In this document: positions 1-7,297 of the stretch, in pieces
Numbering within the stretch: the first letter of the stretch is position 1
Layout of the letters: each line of letters starts with the position of its first letter
Assembly (NCBI GenBank): GCA_903970355.1
Contig: CAJCIF010000482.1
Span: forward strand, 1 to 12,147
Reading direction: 5' to 3'
DNA length: 12,147 nucleotides
Source: Actinomycetota bacterium
Lineage (GTDB): Bacteria > Cyanobacteriota > Vampirovibrionia > Obscuribacterales > Obscuribacteraceae
Translations under genes and position numbers: made by a program
Notes under the pieces: model-generated
What the model was told of the DNA's origin: nothing
Databases searched by the model: none
The model's input: only the letters and a program-made list of their open reading frames with translations

Positions 1-564
1 GCCGCTTGCTTTAATTTTTACCGGCCTGACACCAATTACTTCTTTGAAGAGCATGACGTCTTCTACTGTTGCACCGACACCATCTTTGATGAAACCGGTC
101 GATGTTTTGACGAAAGCGGCGCCGGCTAGAACGCATTGCTCAGTAGCAATTACTTTTTCTTCCTTTGTAAGAACGTCGCATTCGATTATGACCTTCACGA
201 CATGCTTACCGGCCGCCCGAACGATCGATTCAATTTCGGAGCGCACGTAGTCAAGATTGTTTTCTTTCAGCGCTCCTATATTGATAACCATATCCAGCTC
301 TTCGGCTCCTTCCGAAAGTGCCTTTTGAGCTTCGGCAATCTTAATATCGGTTAAGTTTGCTCCAAGCGGAAAACCGATCGTGGTAGCGACTAACGTCGGA
401 CTCGATGACAGTTCCCGAACCGCCTGCCGCACGTGGACAGGATTAACGCAAACAGCAAAAAAGCCGTTGTCCTTCGCTTCCGTACAAAGTTTAGTCACTT
501 CGGCGCTTGTCGCTGTTGGCTTCAACAGCGTATGGTCGATATAACGCGCTAAATCTAGAGACAT
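1..564 (-). CDS. deoC: Deoxyribose-phosphate aldolase, C-terminus cut by window edge
   Basis: DeoC cleaves 2-deoxyribose-5-phosphate to glyceraldehyde-3-phosphate and acetaldehyde in the cytoplasm, the last step of deoxynucleoside catabolism. The frame starts at ATG 562-564 and runs open to base 1, giving 188 residues; the family is usually about 210-260, so only the last part is missing. Visible family marks are YIDHTLLKP at 8-16, the catalytic Asp in ELDMVINIG (Asp91), the Schiff-base lysine in VKTSTGF (Lys153) and the second active-site lysine in KASG (Lys185), all in the expected order for a class I aldolase TIM barrel. The start is supported by a GAGG ribosome binding site at 573-576, 8 nt from the ATG. 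It lies 95 nt downstream of carB on the same strand and may also have its own promoter. Identification is near certain. Confidence 0.97.
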   Translation of the reverse strand, partial: MSLDLARYIDHTLLKPTATSAEVTKLCTEAKDNGFFAVCVNPVHVRQAVRELSSSPTLVATTIGFPLGANLTDIKIAEAQKALSEGAEELDMVINIGALKENNLDYVRSEIESIVRAAGKHVVKVIIECDVLTKEEKVIATEQCVLAGAAFVKTSTGFIKDGVGATVEDVMLFKEVIGVRPVKIKASG

Positions 565-578
565 AGCCTCATCCTCAC

Positions 579-635
579 TGCCAGGAGAATGGCATTATAA
601 CGTAGGAAGGGCATTGCCAAGCCCTTTTAGGGGCT
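579..635 (-). promoter_or_regulatory. Three clustered dyads between carB and deoC
   Basis: Three short inverted repeats occupy this spacer. The first pairs AGCCC (620-624) with GGGCT (631-635) around a 6-nt loop. The second pairs AAGGGC (607-612) with GCCCTT (621-626) around an 8-nt loop. These two share bases 621-624, so an RNA could form only one at a time. The third pairs TGCCA (579-583) with TGGCA (590-594) and sits between the -10 box and the ribosome binding site. None is followed by a good U-tract in the direction of transcription, so a standard terminator is not shown. They could be a weak carB terminator, an attenuator-like switch, an operator, or chance. Confidence 0.3.
594..620 (-). 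promoter_or_regulatory. deoC: Candidate deoC promoter
   Basis: On the minus strand a perfect TATAAT lies at 594-599, with TTGGCA at 615-620 as a possible -35 box. The spacing is 15 bp, shorter than the optimal 17, so the -10 box is the stronger half. A start about 7 nt beyond the -10 would leave a leader of roughly 20 nt that includes the GAGG ribosome binding site. This would let deoC be transcribed separately from carB. It is a sequence match only. Confidence 0.5.
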
Positions 636-659
636 GAGATAAATCTGAGCTGGCACCTA

Positions 660-3600
660 CTACAACAGAGTTGGGGTCCGATATTGACCGGACGTTTCTT
701 TAGCCGAAATCTTGCTGTGATAGTCCTGCAAACTCTTTACGGCAAGCGAGCCGTTTTGCAGAGCGGCTATGGCGGCAGCCGTCGCGCGCGCTCCTGAAAT
801 TGTCGTCACAACCGGCACGTTGTAATTGATCGAGGCTCTTCTAATGAGTTGATCGTCATCGCGAGCAGTTCGCCCGGAAGGGATGTTTATAACGAGCTGG
901 ATCTCACCGTTTTTGATGCGATCGACAAGGTTTGGTCTGCCTTCCGATACTTTGTTTACGACAATAACCGGTATGCCACCGGACTTGATGGCATTAGCCG
1001 TACCACGTGTTGCTACGAGTTCAAAGCCGAGATGATAGAGACTTTGAGCAATCGATACGACATCACTCTTGTGGATATCGGAAACACTTATGAACGTCCG
1101 GCCGGCGGTCGGCAATATTTGTCCTGCTCCCAATTGCGCCTTTGCAAAGGCAAGACCGAATTGAGAAGCGATCCCCATCACCTCACCGGTTGAGCGCATT
1201 TCTGGTCCGAGAGATATTTCCGCACCAGGGAAACGTTTAAATGGAATAACTACCGATTTAACGGCAACGTGCGGGGGCAAAAGTCGTGGCGAGACGCCGA
1301 GTTCCGAAAGAGTGCGGCCTGTCATGACCTGTGCTGCTATCTTAGCCCACGGTACGCCCGTAGCTTTCGATACAAATGGGATGGTGCGGCTGGCGCGCGG
1401 ATTAACTTCCAAAATGTAGAGATCATCTTGTTGCAGCGCAAATTGGATGTTCATCAAACCAACCACTTTCAGTTCTTTGGCAAGAGCATCAGTAGCGCGC
1501 CGAATTTCTTCAACGACACTAAGTGGAATAGATTGAGTAGGTAGAACGCAGGTGGAGTCTCCTGAGTGGATACCCGCTTGTTCAACGTGTTCCATAATTC
1601 CTGCAATCACGGTAGCGCGACCATCTGAAATTGCATCTACGTCAATCTCAATTGCATTTTCTAAAAATTGATCGATCAAAACAGTATTGTCACTGGTAGC
1701 ACTAAATCCGGTTTGCAACCAACGCTGCAATTCTTCCTGAGCATAAATGATTTCCATCGCTCGGCCACCCAGTACATAACTTGGTCTTACCAGGACGGGA
1801 TAACCAACGCTAGCCGCTACAGCGAGTGCTTCTTCCGGTGAACGAGCACCGGCACCAGCCGGTTGCCGCAATCCCAACTTTTCGACAAGCTTACCGAACC
1901 GGCCGCGATCTTCTGCTATGTCGATCGATTCCGGTGATGTACCTAATATTTTGAATCCACGTGCTTCCAGTCCCTTAGCCAATTTGAGCGGTGTTTGACC
2001 ACCGAGTTGCACAATAATTCCTTCCGGCTTTTCGACAAGGGCTATGTTAGTTACATCTTCCAAAGTCAGCGGTTCGAAATAGAGCCGGCTTGAGACATCG
2101 TAATCTGTAGAAACCGTTTCAGGATTGGAATTCACCATGACCGATTCGTAGTTAAGCTCCCGTAAGGCTTTGCTAGCATGCACGCAACAATAATCGAATT
2201 CGATGCCCTGACCAATTCGATTCGGCCCGCCACCCAATATAAGGATGCGAGGTCGTTCTGCCGGCGGCACTTCTGTTTCTTCATCATAAGTTGAATACAT
2301 ATATGGTGTGCTCGCACTGAATTCGGCAGCACACGTATCAATCATTTTGTAGACGGGAAAAAGATTCAAACGTTTTCTGTGTTCGTATACTTCATTTTCA
2401 GTAGCGCCGATTAAAGAGGCTAACTGCGCATCACCAAATCCCATGCGCTTTAAGTGCTGCATGTAGTCTCTGTCAAAATCACCAACCGTTTTAACCTTAG
2501 CCTTTACTTCCTCACTCTCTTCAAATATTTCAAACAGGTTGTCCAGGAACCAATTGTCGATATTGGTTAACTCTTGAATTTCAGAAGGAGAAATTCCGGC
2601 AATAAGGGCTCCATAAATATCGGTGATGCGATGGTGGGAGGCCATGGAAAGGCGGCGGCGCCATTCCCAGAAATCGGCTTTCTGTCTCGATTTTACGCTG
2701 CCAAATCCTGTCAATCCGAGTTCTAAACCGCGCAACGCTTTTTGCATCGATTCTTGAAATGTGCGGCCGACGGCCATAACTTCACCAACCGATTTCATTT
2801 GGGTAGTGAGTGTTGTATCAGCACCGCGGAATTTTTCGAAATTGAACCGTGGAATTTTCGTTACGACATAATCGATTGTTGGTTCAAAGGAAGCGGGTGT
2901 GGTGACCGTAATATCATTTTTGATTTCATCAAGAGTGAGTCCAATTGCCAGTTTCGCTGCGATTTTTGCAATGGGATAACCGGTTGCTTTGCTCGCCAGC
3001 GCAGACGATCTCGAGACACGTGGATTCATTTCGATGATAACCATGCGGTCTGATTTCGGATCCATTCCGAATTGAATATTCGAACCGCCTGTATCAACAC
3101 CGATAGCGCGAATGATCTTTATGGCGGCATCGCGCATGTGTTGATATTCTTTATCCGTCAAAGTTTGCACGGGCGCAACCGTAATTGAATCGCCAGTGTG
3201 AATGCCCATCGGATCCACATTTTCAATTGAGCAAATGATGACGACGTTATCGAGGCAATCTCGCATAACCTCAAGTTCGAATTCTTTCCAACCAAGCACA
3301 CTTTGTTCCAGCAATATTTCAGAAACCGGGCTGGCTGTTAAGCCTTGCCAGGCAATGTCTTCAAGCTCTTCCTGGTTGTAGGCAATACCACCACCGGCAC
3401 CACCAAGAGTAAATGCCGGGCGAATGATTATTGGAAAACCGATTCTGTTTGCGATATCACGCACGTCGGCTATTTTGTGGGCAATGCCTGAATCCGGCAC
3501 TTCAAGCCCAATTTCAATCATTTTCTTTTTGAAGAGTTCACGGTCTTCAGCAAGTTTTATGGCGTTGACTTTGGCACCGATCAATTCGACACCAAATTGA

Positions 3601-3926
3601 TCGAGTACTCCTGTCTCGGCCAGTTCAACCGCTACATTCAATGCTGTCTGCCCACCCATGGTTGGTAAAAGGGCATCCGGTCGTTCTTTTGCGATAACCT
3701 CTTTCACGACGGCAGCGGTTACCGGTTCTATATATGTAGAATCTGCCAGTTCCGGATCGGTCATGATCGTTGCTGGATTTGAGTTAACGAGAACCACACT
3801 GTAGCCTTCGTCTCTTAGCGCCTTACAAGCCTGGCTGCCGGAATAGTCGAATTCACAAGCTTGGCCGATGGTTATGGGGCCGGCGCCCAGGACCAGAATC
3901 TTTTTTATGTCGGTACGTTTGGGCAT
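660..3926 (-). CDS. carB: Carbamoyl-phosphate synthase large subunit
   Basis: CarB uses ammonia supplied by the CarA glutaminase, bicarbonate and two ATP to make carbamoyl phosphate for pyrimidine and arginine synthesis, acting in the cytoplasm. The 1088-residue product has the full family length and domain order. The N-terminal carboxyphosphate half has [17 protein letters not shown] near the start and [12 protein letters not shown] with Arg169. An oligomerisation region follows, then the carbamoyl-phosphate half with [17 protein letters not shown] and RPSYVLGGR (Arg714). A C-terminal methylglyoxal-synthase-like allosteric domain from about residue 936 retains RGTA, VNKV and LVINIPSGR, the region that binds UMP in E. 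coli. The ATG at 3926 is preferred over an adjacent in-frame TTG at 3929, because AGGA (3934-3937) lies 7 nt from the ATG and only 4 nt from the TTG. carA is not in the window. The sequence resembles cyanobacterial CarB, from memory. Confidence 0.98.
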   Translation of the reverse strand: MPKRTDIKKILVLGAGPITIGQACEFDYSGSQACKALRDEGYSVVLVNSNPATIMTDPELADSTYIEPVTAAVVKEVIAKERPDALLPTMGGQTALNVAVELAETGVLDQFGVELIGAKVNAIKLAEDRELFKKKMIEIGLEVPDSGIAHKIADVRDIANRIGFPIIIRPAFTLGGAGGGIAYNQEELEDIAWQGLTASPVSEILLEQSVLGWKEFELEVMRDCLDNVVIICSIENVDPMGIHTGDSITVAPVQTLTDKEYQHMRDAAIKIIRAIGVDTGGSNIQFGMDPKSDRMVIIEMNPRVSRSSALASKATGYPIAKIAAKLAIGLTLDEIKNDITVTTPASFEPTIDYVVTKIPRFNFEKFRGADTTLTTQMKSVGEVMAVGRTFQESMQKALRGLELGLTGFGSVKSRQKADFWEWRRRLSMASHHRITDIYGALIAGISPSEIQELTNIDNWFLDNLFEIFEESEEVKAKVKTVGDFDRDYMQHLKRMGFGDAQLASLIGATENEVYEHRKRLNLFPVYKMIDTCAAEFSASTPYMYSTYDEETEVPPAERPRILILGGGPNRIGQGIEFDYCCVHASKALRELNYESVMVNSNPETVSTDYDVSSRLYFEPLTLEDVTNIALVEKPEGIIVQLGGQTPLKLAKGLEARGFKILGTSPESIDIAEDRGRFGKLVEKLGLRQPAGAGARSPEEALAVAASVGYPVLVRPSYVLGGRAMEIIYAQEELQRWLQTGFSATSDNTVLIDQFLENAIEIDVDAISDGRATVIAGIMEHVEQAGIHSGDSTCVLPTQSIPLSVVEEIRRATDALAKELKVVGLMNIQFALQQDDLYILEVNPRASRTIPFVSKATGVPWAKIAAQVMTGRTLSELGVSPRLLPPHVAVKSVVIPFKRFPGAEISLGPEMRSTGEVMGIASQFGLAFAKAQLGAGQILPTAGRTFISVSDIHKSDVVSIAQSLYHLGFELVATRGTANAIKSGGIPVIVVNKVSEGRPNLVDRIKNGEIQLVINIPSGRTARDDDQLIRRASINYNVPVVTTISGARATAAAIAALQNGSLAVKSLQDYHSKISAKETSGQYRTPTLL

Positions 3927-3940
3927 CAATCTTTCCTAAA

Positions 3941-3984
3941 TATTTTGGGCCGCACAAGGTCGGGACGCTATTTTGGTCCAGCAC
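3941..3984. repeat. Imperfect direct repeat upstream of carB
   Basis: TATTTTGGGCCGCAC at 3941-3955 is echoed by TATTTTGGTCCAGCAC at 3969-3984. The first eight bases are identical and the copies are 28 bp apart, close to three helical turns. Both lie within 60 bp upstream of the carB start codon, so they would fall in the promoter or leader. Paired regulator sites are possible, but no family is recognised and chance cannot be excluded for so short a repeat. Confidence 0.35.
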
Positions 3985-4014
3985 CCAGGAGCACTCTTCA
4001 GTTTACTATTCCGC

Positions 4015-4037
4015 ACGCAATCTGCCTGTGATTGCGT
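4015..4037. promoter_or_regulatory. Perfect 8-bp dyad in the carB/hydrolase divergent spacer
   Basis: ACGCAATC (4015-4022) and GATTGCGT (4030-4037) form a perfect inverted repeat around a 7-nt spacer. It lies about 90 bp upstream of carB and 160 bp upstream of the hydrolase ATG, between two divergent genes. No T-tract follows on either side, so it does not look like a terminator. An operator for a dimeric regulator or a leader hairpin is plausible. The rest of the 272-bp spacer (3927-4198) shows no clear -35/-10 pair to me. Confidence 0.4.
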
Positions 4038-4198
4038 TCAGCGAGGACAACAAAACGAGACAAGCGCAGCGAATTAATGCTGGGCTTGAGTTTGGTTTCG
4101 GATGTCATCTGGTAAAAGAGGTTGAGGGGCGAATAACACAAATTTTGAATTTAAGCAGCGCTTCGAATGGATTTCGGGCTTCATTCACGGGTTTTGCT

Positions 4199-5224
4199 AT
4201 GGAAACTTTTCGACTAACTAGAAAGCTAATACCTCTACTTTTCGGTCTGACATTACTTCTCGGCTCAAGCAATCCTGCCAAAGCCGACATTGTCCGTGAG
4301 GATACATCAGTTATTTCCGGACAGAACTTCCCGTTTGTCTATAAATGGCGCGACACGGACGCAGCACCGCGTGCCTGCGTGGTTGCTATTCACGGGTTGA
4401 CCTTACACGGTTCTATTTACGATACGACAGCCAAACACCTTGTTGGACGGGGTTATGTTGTGTATGCGCCCGACCTGAGAGGTTACGGACGCTGGCTAAA
4501 AATCTCGAAATCTAAAAACACATCTATATCTAAGAACGACAACAAAATCTCCTATCCTCTCAGCCGCTCCGATTTGCTTAAGTTAGTGCAAGCAGCCAGA
4601 GAAGAGCATCCCGATATACCTGTTTTCTTGCTTGGTGAAAGCCTGGGCGCAGATATGGCTATATATGCGGCCTCACAAATACCGGAATGCGTAGATGGTG
4701 TTGTACTTTCTGCACCGGCAATTAAAAGAAAAGCACATCTCATTACAGATACGGCAGACCTAATGTCTACCGGCTTCAGGCAGCTTGGCATTGCACCTTA
4801 CATAAAGAACTTTGCTTCTGATGATCCGCGTGTGGCCCAGGAAGCTCTTGATGATCCACTTATTCGAAAGCAGCTAAGCACGGGCGATTTAATTCGATCT
4901 CTTAGAGTACTGAATGAAACCATCAAATATGCCCGTCTCGTTCCGCCTACTGTTCCAATTCTTCTCTTGCAAGGCGGGCAGGATAAATTGGTTGAAATTG
5001 AGGCTGTAAGCAAGCTTTTAGCGCATTTAAATTCCAGCGATCAAACCGTAAAATGGTTTACCGGCAGTGGCCATCTCTTGCTGGAAACATCATTCGTCAA
5101 GCAAGAAACTTTCGCTGCTCTAGACAACTGGCTGGACGGCCATACAAGAGCGGAATTGCCTTCGCAAGTATCAGTTAGCTATGACCTGCATAACGAATTG
5201 CCGGTCCCGAAAGAGCTTAACTAA
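4199..5224 (+). CDS. Secreted alpha/beta hydrolase, lysophospholipase/S33-like
   Basis: This is an alpha/beta-hydrolase-fold serine hydrolase of the monoacylglycerol lipase/lysophospholipase type; the substrate cannot be told from sequence. The visible catalytic set is the nucleophile elbow GESLGA with Ser148, an acid in LLLQGGQDK (Asp262) and the histidine in GSGHLLL (His292). The oxyanion-side motif is IHGLTLHG (64-71), and PDLRGYGRW (91-99) is typical of the fold. The frame is open back to a GTG at 4028, but I chose ATG 4199. From there the protein begins with a clear signal peptide: basic RLTRK, a hydrophobic stretch at about 10-22, then NPAKAD with likely cleavage after AKA. This suggests export. 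The length is then 341 residues. The ribosome binding site is weak. A Lys/Ser-rich insert at about 101-118 follows the PDLRG strand. It converges on the protease gene, overlapping its stop by 8 bp. Confidence 0.88.
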   Translation: METFRLTRKLIPLLFGLTLLLGSSNPAKADIVREDTSVISGQNFPFVYKWRDTDAAPRACVVAIHGLTLHGSIYDTTAKHLVGRGYVVYAPDLRGYGRWLKISKSKNTSISKNDNKISYPLSRSDLLKLVQAAREEHPDIPVFLLGESLGADMAIYAASQIPECVDGVVLSAPAIKRKAHLITDTADLMSTGFRQLGIAPYIKNFASDDPRVAQEALDDPLIRKQLSTGDLIRSLRVLNETIKYARLVPPTVPILLLQGGQDKLVEIEAVSKLLAHLNSSDQTVKWFTGSGHLLLETSFVKQETFAALDNWLDGHTRAELPSQVSVSYDLHNELPVPKELN

Positions 5225-6221
5225 ACTCGAAAAGCTGGTCGGCTGCATACTGGTATTCCAATTCGGCCAGATTGCCTGAATAGTGGACGCGCGCCGGCGG
5301 ACGGACGGTCACGTCGGCTGAAGCAAGACTTGTGTTGCTTGCCACATCCGGGTTGATACCGGCATTGCGCAAAAATGCCAATGTAGGTGTAACAGGTGTA
5401 GAAATAGTTTCCGTACCCACCGTATTTTCAAGGTGGCTCATACCGACAGTGCCAATTACAACAACTTCTCCATTTTCATTGATGGTAGCTGTGACGCTGC
5501 CTGAATTGCCATGCTCAACTTCACTATTGGTATGAATGACGGTGCGGTCCAGGCTTTCTCGTGGGCCAACATCCTCGCGATGCGCCCAATCTCCCAGCCG
5601 AATCAACGTGTTTTCGGCTCGGGTCGGGTCTTGCAATAGCGGGTCTAAATCTGCCGTCGGTGAGGCGAACAACTGACTCGACCCTAATGGAAATCCTAGT
5701 GAAACAGTTGGGTCGTTTGGTTTGAGTGAATCCGGAGCGGCAAATTTAACTGGTTTGAAGGTTTCGTTTGTATAGTTTGGGGCGATTTTGAAAAGAGCGA
5801 GATCATCAGGTGCGCCTAGATCTCGAAGCACTTTTCGGGCATTAGCATCATCCACCCACAAAGCGGTGTGCGGCTTACCATTTATGGTTACGGTAATAGT
5901 ACCGTCTGTGCTTCTTGTCGCTACATGGTGATCGGTAATCATAAAGCCATCGGAGCTTACGACGTAGCCGGTACCTGTGCTGCCGTGAGCATCAATGCTT
6001 CCTATGCTGGGACGCAAAGCCTGATATATTTTCGCTACTGGAGAATTGGGATCGTAGGTGGTTTGATCGTTTGGATTAAAAGCTTGTCCAAAGTGTTCTG
6101 TTGGAATAAGGAGCTGCCCACCCAGACCATTTGGCTGAGTGAAATTTACTTGTTCGTTATTGCCGAAAGGCTCGAATCCTGCGCTCATATCCTTTTTGAC
6201 CAGACCAGCCGGAAAATTCAA
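5217..6221 (-). CDS. Trypsin-like (HtrA/DegP-type) serine protease, no PDZ
   Basis: This is a chymotrypsin-fold serine peptidase of the S1 trypsin-like/HtrA type. Numbered from TTG 6221 (334 residues), the triad is His99 in TDHHVA, Asp140 in DDLALFKI and Ser240 in HGNSGS. GTGYVVSSDGFMITD before the histidine matches the usual first beta-barrel motif. The residue after SG is Ser rather than the common Gly of GNSGG. No PDZ domain follows; only about 90 residues remain after the nucleophile. No signal peptide or membrane segment is visible from any start, which is odd for this family and leaves location open. The start is uncertain: TTG 6221 has no clear ribosome binding site, while in-frame ATG 6188 has AAGGA only 1 nt away, too close. 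An in-frame stop at 6237-6239 limits extension. It may share a transcript with the upstream carbonic-anhydrase-like gene, 65 nt away. Confidence 0.85.
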   Translation of the reverse strand: MNFPAGLVKKDMSAGFEPFGNNEQVNFTQPNGLGGQLLIPTEHFGQAFNPNDQTTYDPNSPVAKIYQALRPSIGSIDAHGSTGTGYVVSSDGFMITDHHVATRSTDGTITVTINGKPHTALWVDDANARKVLRDLGAPDDLALFKIAPNYTNETFKPVKFAAPDSLKPNDPTVSLGFPLGSSQLFASPTADLDPLLQDPTRAENTLIRLGDWAHREDVGPRESLDRTVIHTNSEVEHGNSGSVTATINENGEVVVIGTVGMSHLENTVGTETISTPVTPTLAFLRNAGINPDVASNTSLASADVTVRPPARVHYSGNLAELEYQYAADQLFEFS

Positions 6222-6286
6222 CCAGCTAAAGATATCTCAAGGGCGTGAGCAATACACTGGGGAACACACGTATTAGATCGCCCGAT

Positions 6287-6805
6287 TCAATCAAGGGGCT
6301 TGAGTTCGCGGTAATCGGCCGCATACTGCAGATAGGCCTGGCAATTTAGTCTTATGCGCGCCTGTTCGGCTGGTTGCAGTTCTTTTACGACCTTACCGGG
6401 CACACCCATAACCAGCGAATTCTTCGGAATGCGCGTACCTGGAACGACCAGAGCGCCGGCCGCAATCAGGGAACCGGTTTCAATGTGCACACCATCGAGC
6501 ACAATGGCTCCGATCGCTATGAGGCAATCAGCTTCGACCTTGCAACCGTGCAGTATTACGCCGTGCCCGACCGTGACGTCCGGCCCGACTATAACCGGGT
6601 CTTCATGGGTGACGTGCAAAACACAACTATCCTGGATGTTGGTGTTTTTTCCTACCTCTATATAATTGATATCGCCGCGCAGGATGGCGTTGAACCAGAT
6701 ACTAGCACCGGCTTGAATTGAAACTTTTCCAATAACAACGGCGGTCGGAGCAACATATGCAGTGGGATCTATGACCGGAACCTGGTCGTAAATTGAGTAT
6801 TTCAT
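6287..6805 (-). CDS. Gamma-carbonic-anhydrase-family beta-helix protein
   Basis: This is a left-handed beta-helix (hexapeptide repeat) protein of the gamma-carbonic anhydrase/YrdA/PaaY family, expected to be a cytoplasmic trimer binding metal between subunits. From ATG 6805 it has 172 residues, normal for the group. Repeating turns run from about 10 to 135. Residues aligned with the archaeal Cam active site are present: Arg43 and Asp45 in LRGD, Gln58, and the metal ligands His64, His81 and His86 in VGHGVILHG. The acidic loop of Cam is absent, as in most bacterial members, so carbonic anhydrase activity cannot be assumed; many homologues are inactive or act on other substrates. A TTG two codons upstream is also possible. 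Neither start has a clear ribosome binding site. It is divergent from the 94-residue gene and lies upstream of the protease on the same strand. Confidence 0.93.
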   Translation of the reverse strand: MKYSIYDQVPVIDPTAYVAPTAVVIGKVSIQAGASIWFNAILRGDINYIEVGKNTNIQDSCVLHVTHEDPVIVGPDVTVGHGVILHGCKVEADCLIAIGAIVLDGVHIETGSLIAAGALVVPGTRIPKNSLVMGVPGKVVKELQPAEQARIRLNCQAYLQYAADYRELKPLD

Positions 6806-6963
6806 TGCCAAAAGTGTAGCTCGACAATCTTCTTATCAACCCCGTAAACACGGGTCTCTCCGGGCACAATCTGCTCTCTCGTTTTCAACAGTGCAGTGTC
6901 CTGGCGATTCTTAGGGTTCTCAAGATGTTAAAATTAACCTTCGAAACGGAGGAGTAATTATCG
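6806..6963. promoter_or_regulatory. Divergent promoter region with -10-like box and dyads
   Basis: This 158-bp spacer must drive both the beta-helix gene leftward and the small-protein/mutS2 pair rightward. On the plus strand TAAAAT at 6929-6934 is a good -10 candidate without a convincing -35. It lies inside the dyad GTTAA-AA-TTAAC (6927-6938), which could be an operator. GGAGGAG at 6948-6954 is the ribosome binding site of the rightward gene. A second dyad, CCCGT (6841-6845) with ACGGG (6850-6854), forms a 4-nt-loop hairpin nearer the leftward gene. On the minus strand TTGATA (6834-6839) and TACACT (6813-6818) are a weak, 15-bp-spaced promoter match. Confidence 0.4.
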
Positions 6964-7248
6964 ATGTTAGAGCAACCCATGCGCAAACTTCTGGGGACTC
7001 TCTACCCGACCATCTCATGGCTTAACGAGCGTGGTTCGATAGAGGTGAATGCCGTCCCAGACGACCACCTTGACGCAATAAAGCAACTTGAGCGTATTGG
7101 AGTGGTCCACAAGCGCAATAACCGCTCTTATGAACTTCAGAAGATTCGACTCAAGAAACTTCTTGGCAATTTAGGGATAGAAACGCTCGTAGCTGAAAAA
7201 GCCGAGCCAGCGGCCGCTGCTGCTGTCATGACTTCTGAACTGAACTAA
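6964..7248 (+). CDS. Small protein of unknown function upstream of mutS2
   Basis: I do not recognise this 94-residue protein. The gene is well supported: ATG 6964 follows a near-consensus GGAGGAG ribosome binding site (6948-6954) at 9 nt, and a -10-like TAAAAT lies just upstream. The product has no signal peptide or long hydrophobic segment. Residues 33-49 (DDHLDAIKQLERIGVV) look like an amphipathic helix. They are followed by HKRNNRSYEL, which could be a beta-hairpin, and then a basic helix IRLKKLL. This resembles the recognition helix and wing of a winged-helix fold, but that is only a suggestion. The tail carries a short Ala run (83-87). mutS2 begins 49 nt downstream with no terminator between, so co-transcription is likely. 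A nucleic-acid-binding or MutS2-related role is an inference from position alone. Confidence 0.8.
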   Translation: MLEQPMRKLLGTLYPTISWLNERGSIEVNAVPDDHLDAIKQLERIGVVHKRNNRSYELQKIRLKKLLGNLGIETLVAEKAEPAAAAAVMTSELN

Positions 7249-7297
7249 GCCGGGTCATAAGGACAAATCACCTCTTTACTTCACGCGCACGCTTACC

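Noticed and set aside
849-1193. Plus-strand open frame antisense to carB
   Set aside because: It lies wholly within the conserved allosteric domain of carB, has no ribosome binding site and does not resemble a protein family; it is a shadow frame. The same applies to other frames inside carB and mutS2.
5214-5239. Possible bidirectional terminator (AGCTT ... AAGCT)
   Set aside because: The stem is only 5 bp with a long loop and no T-tract on either strand.
6374-6721. Plus-strand open frames over the beta-helix gene
   Set aside because: The minus-strand product has the full hexapeptide repeat and metal ligands; the plus frames are shadows.
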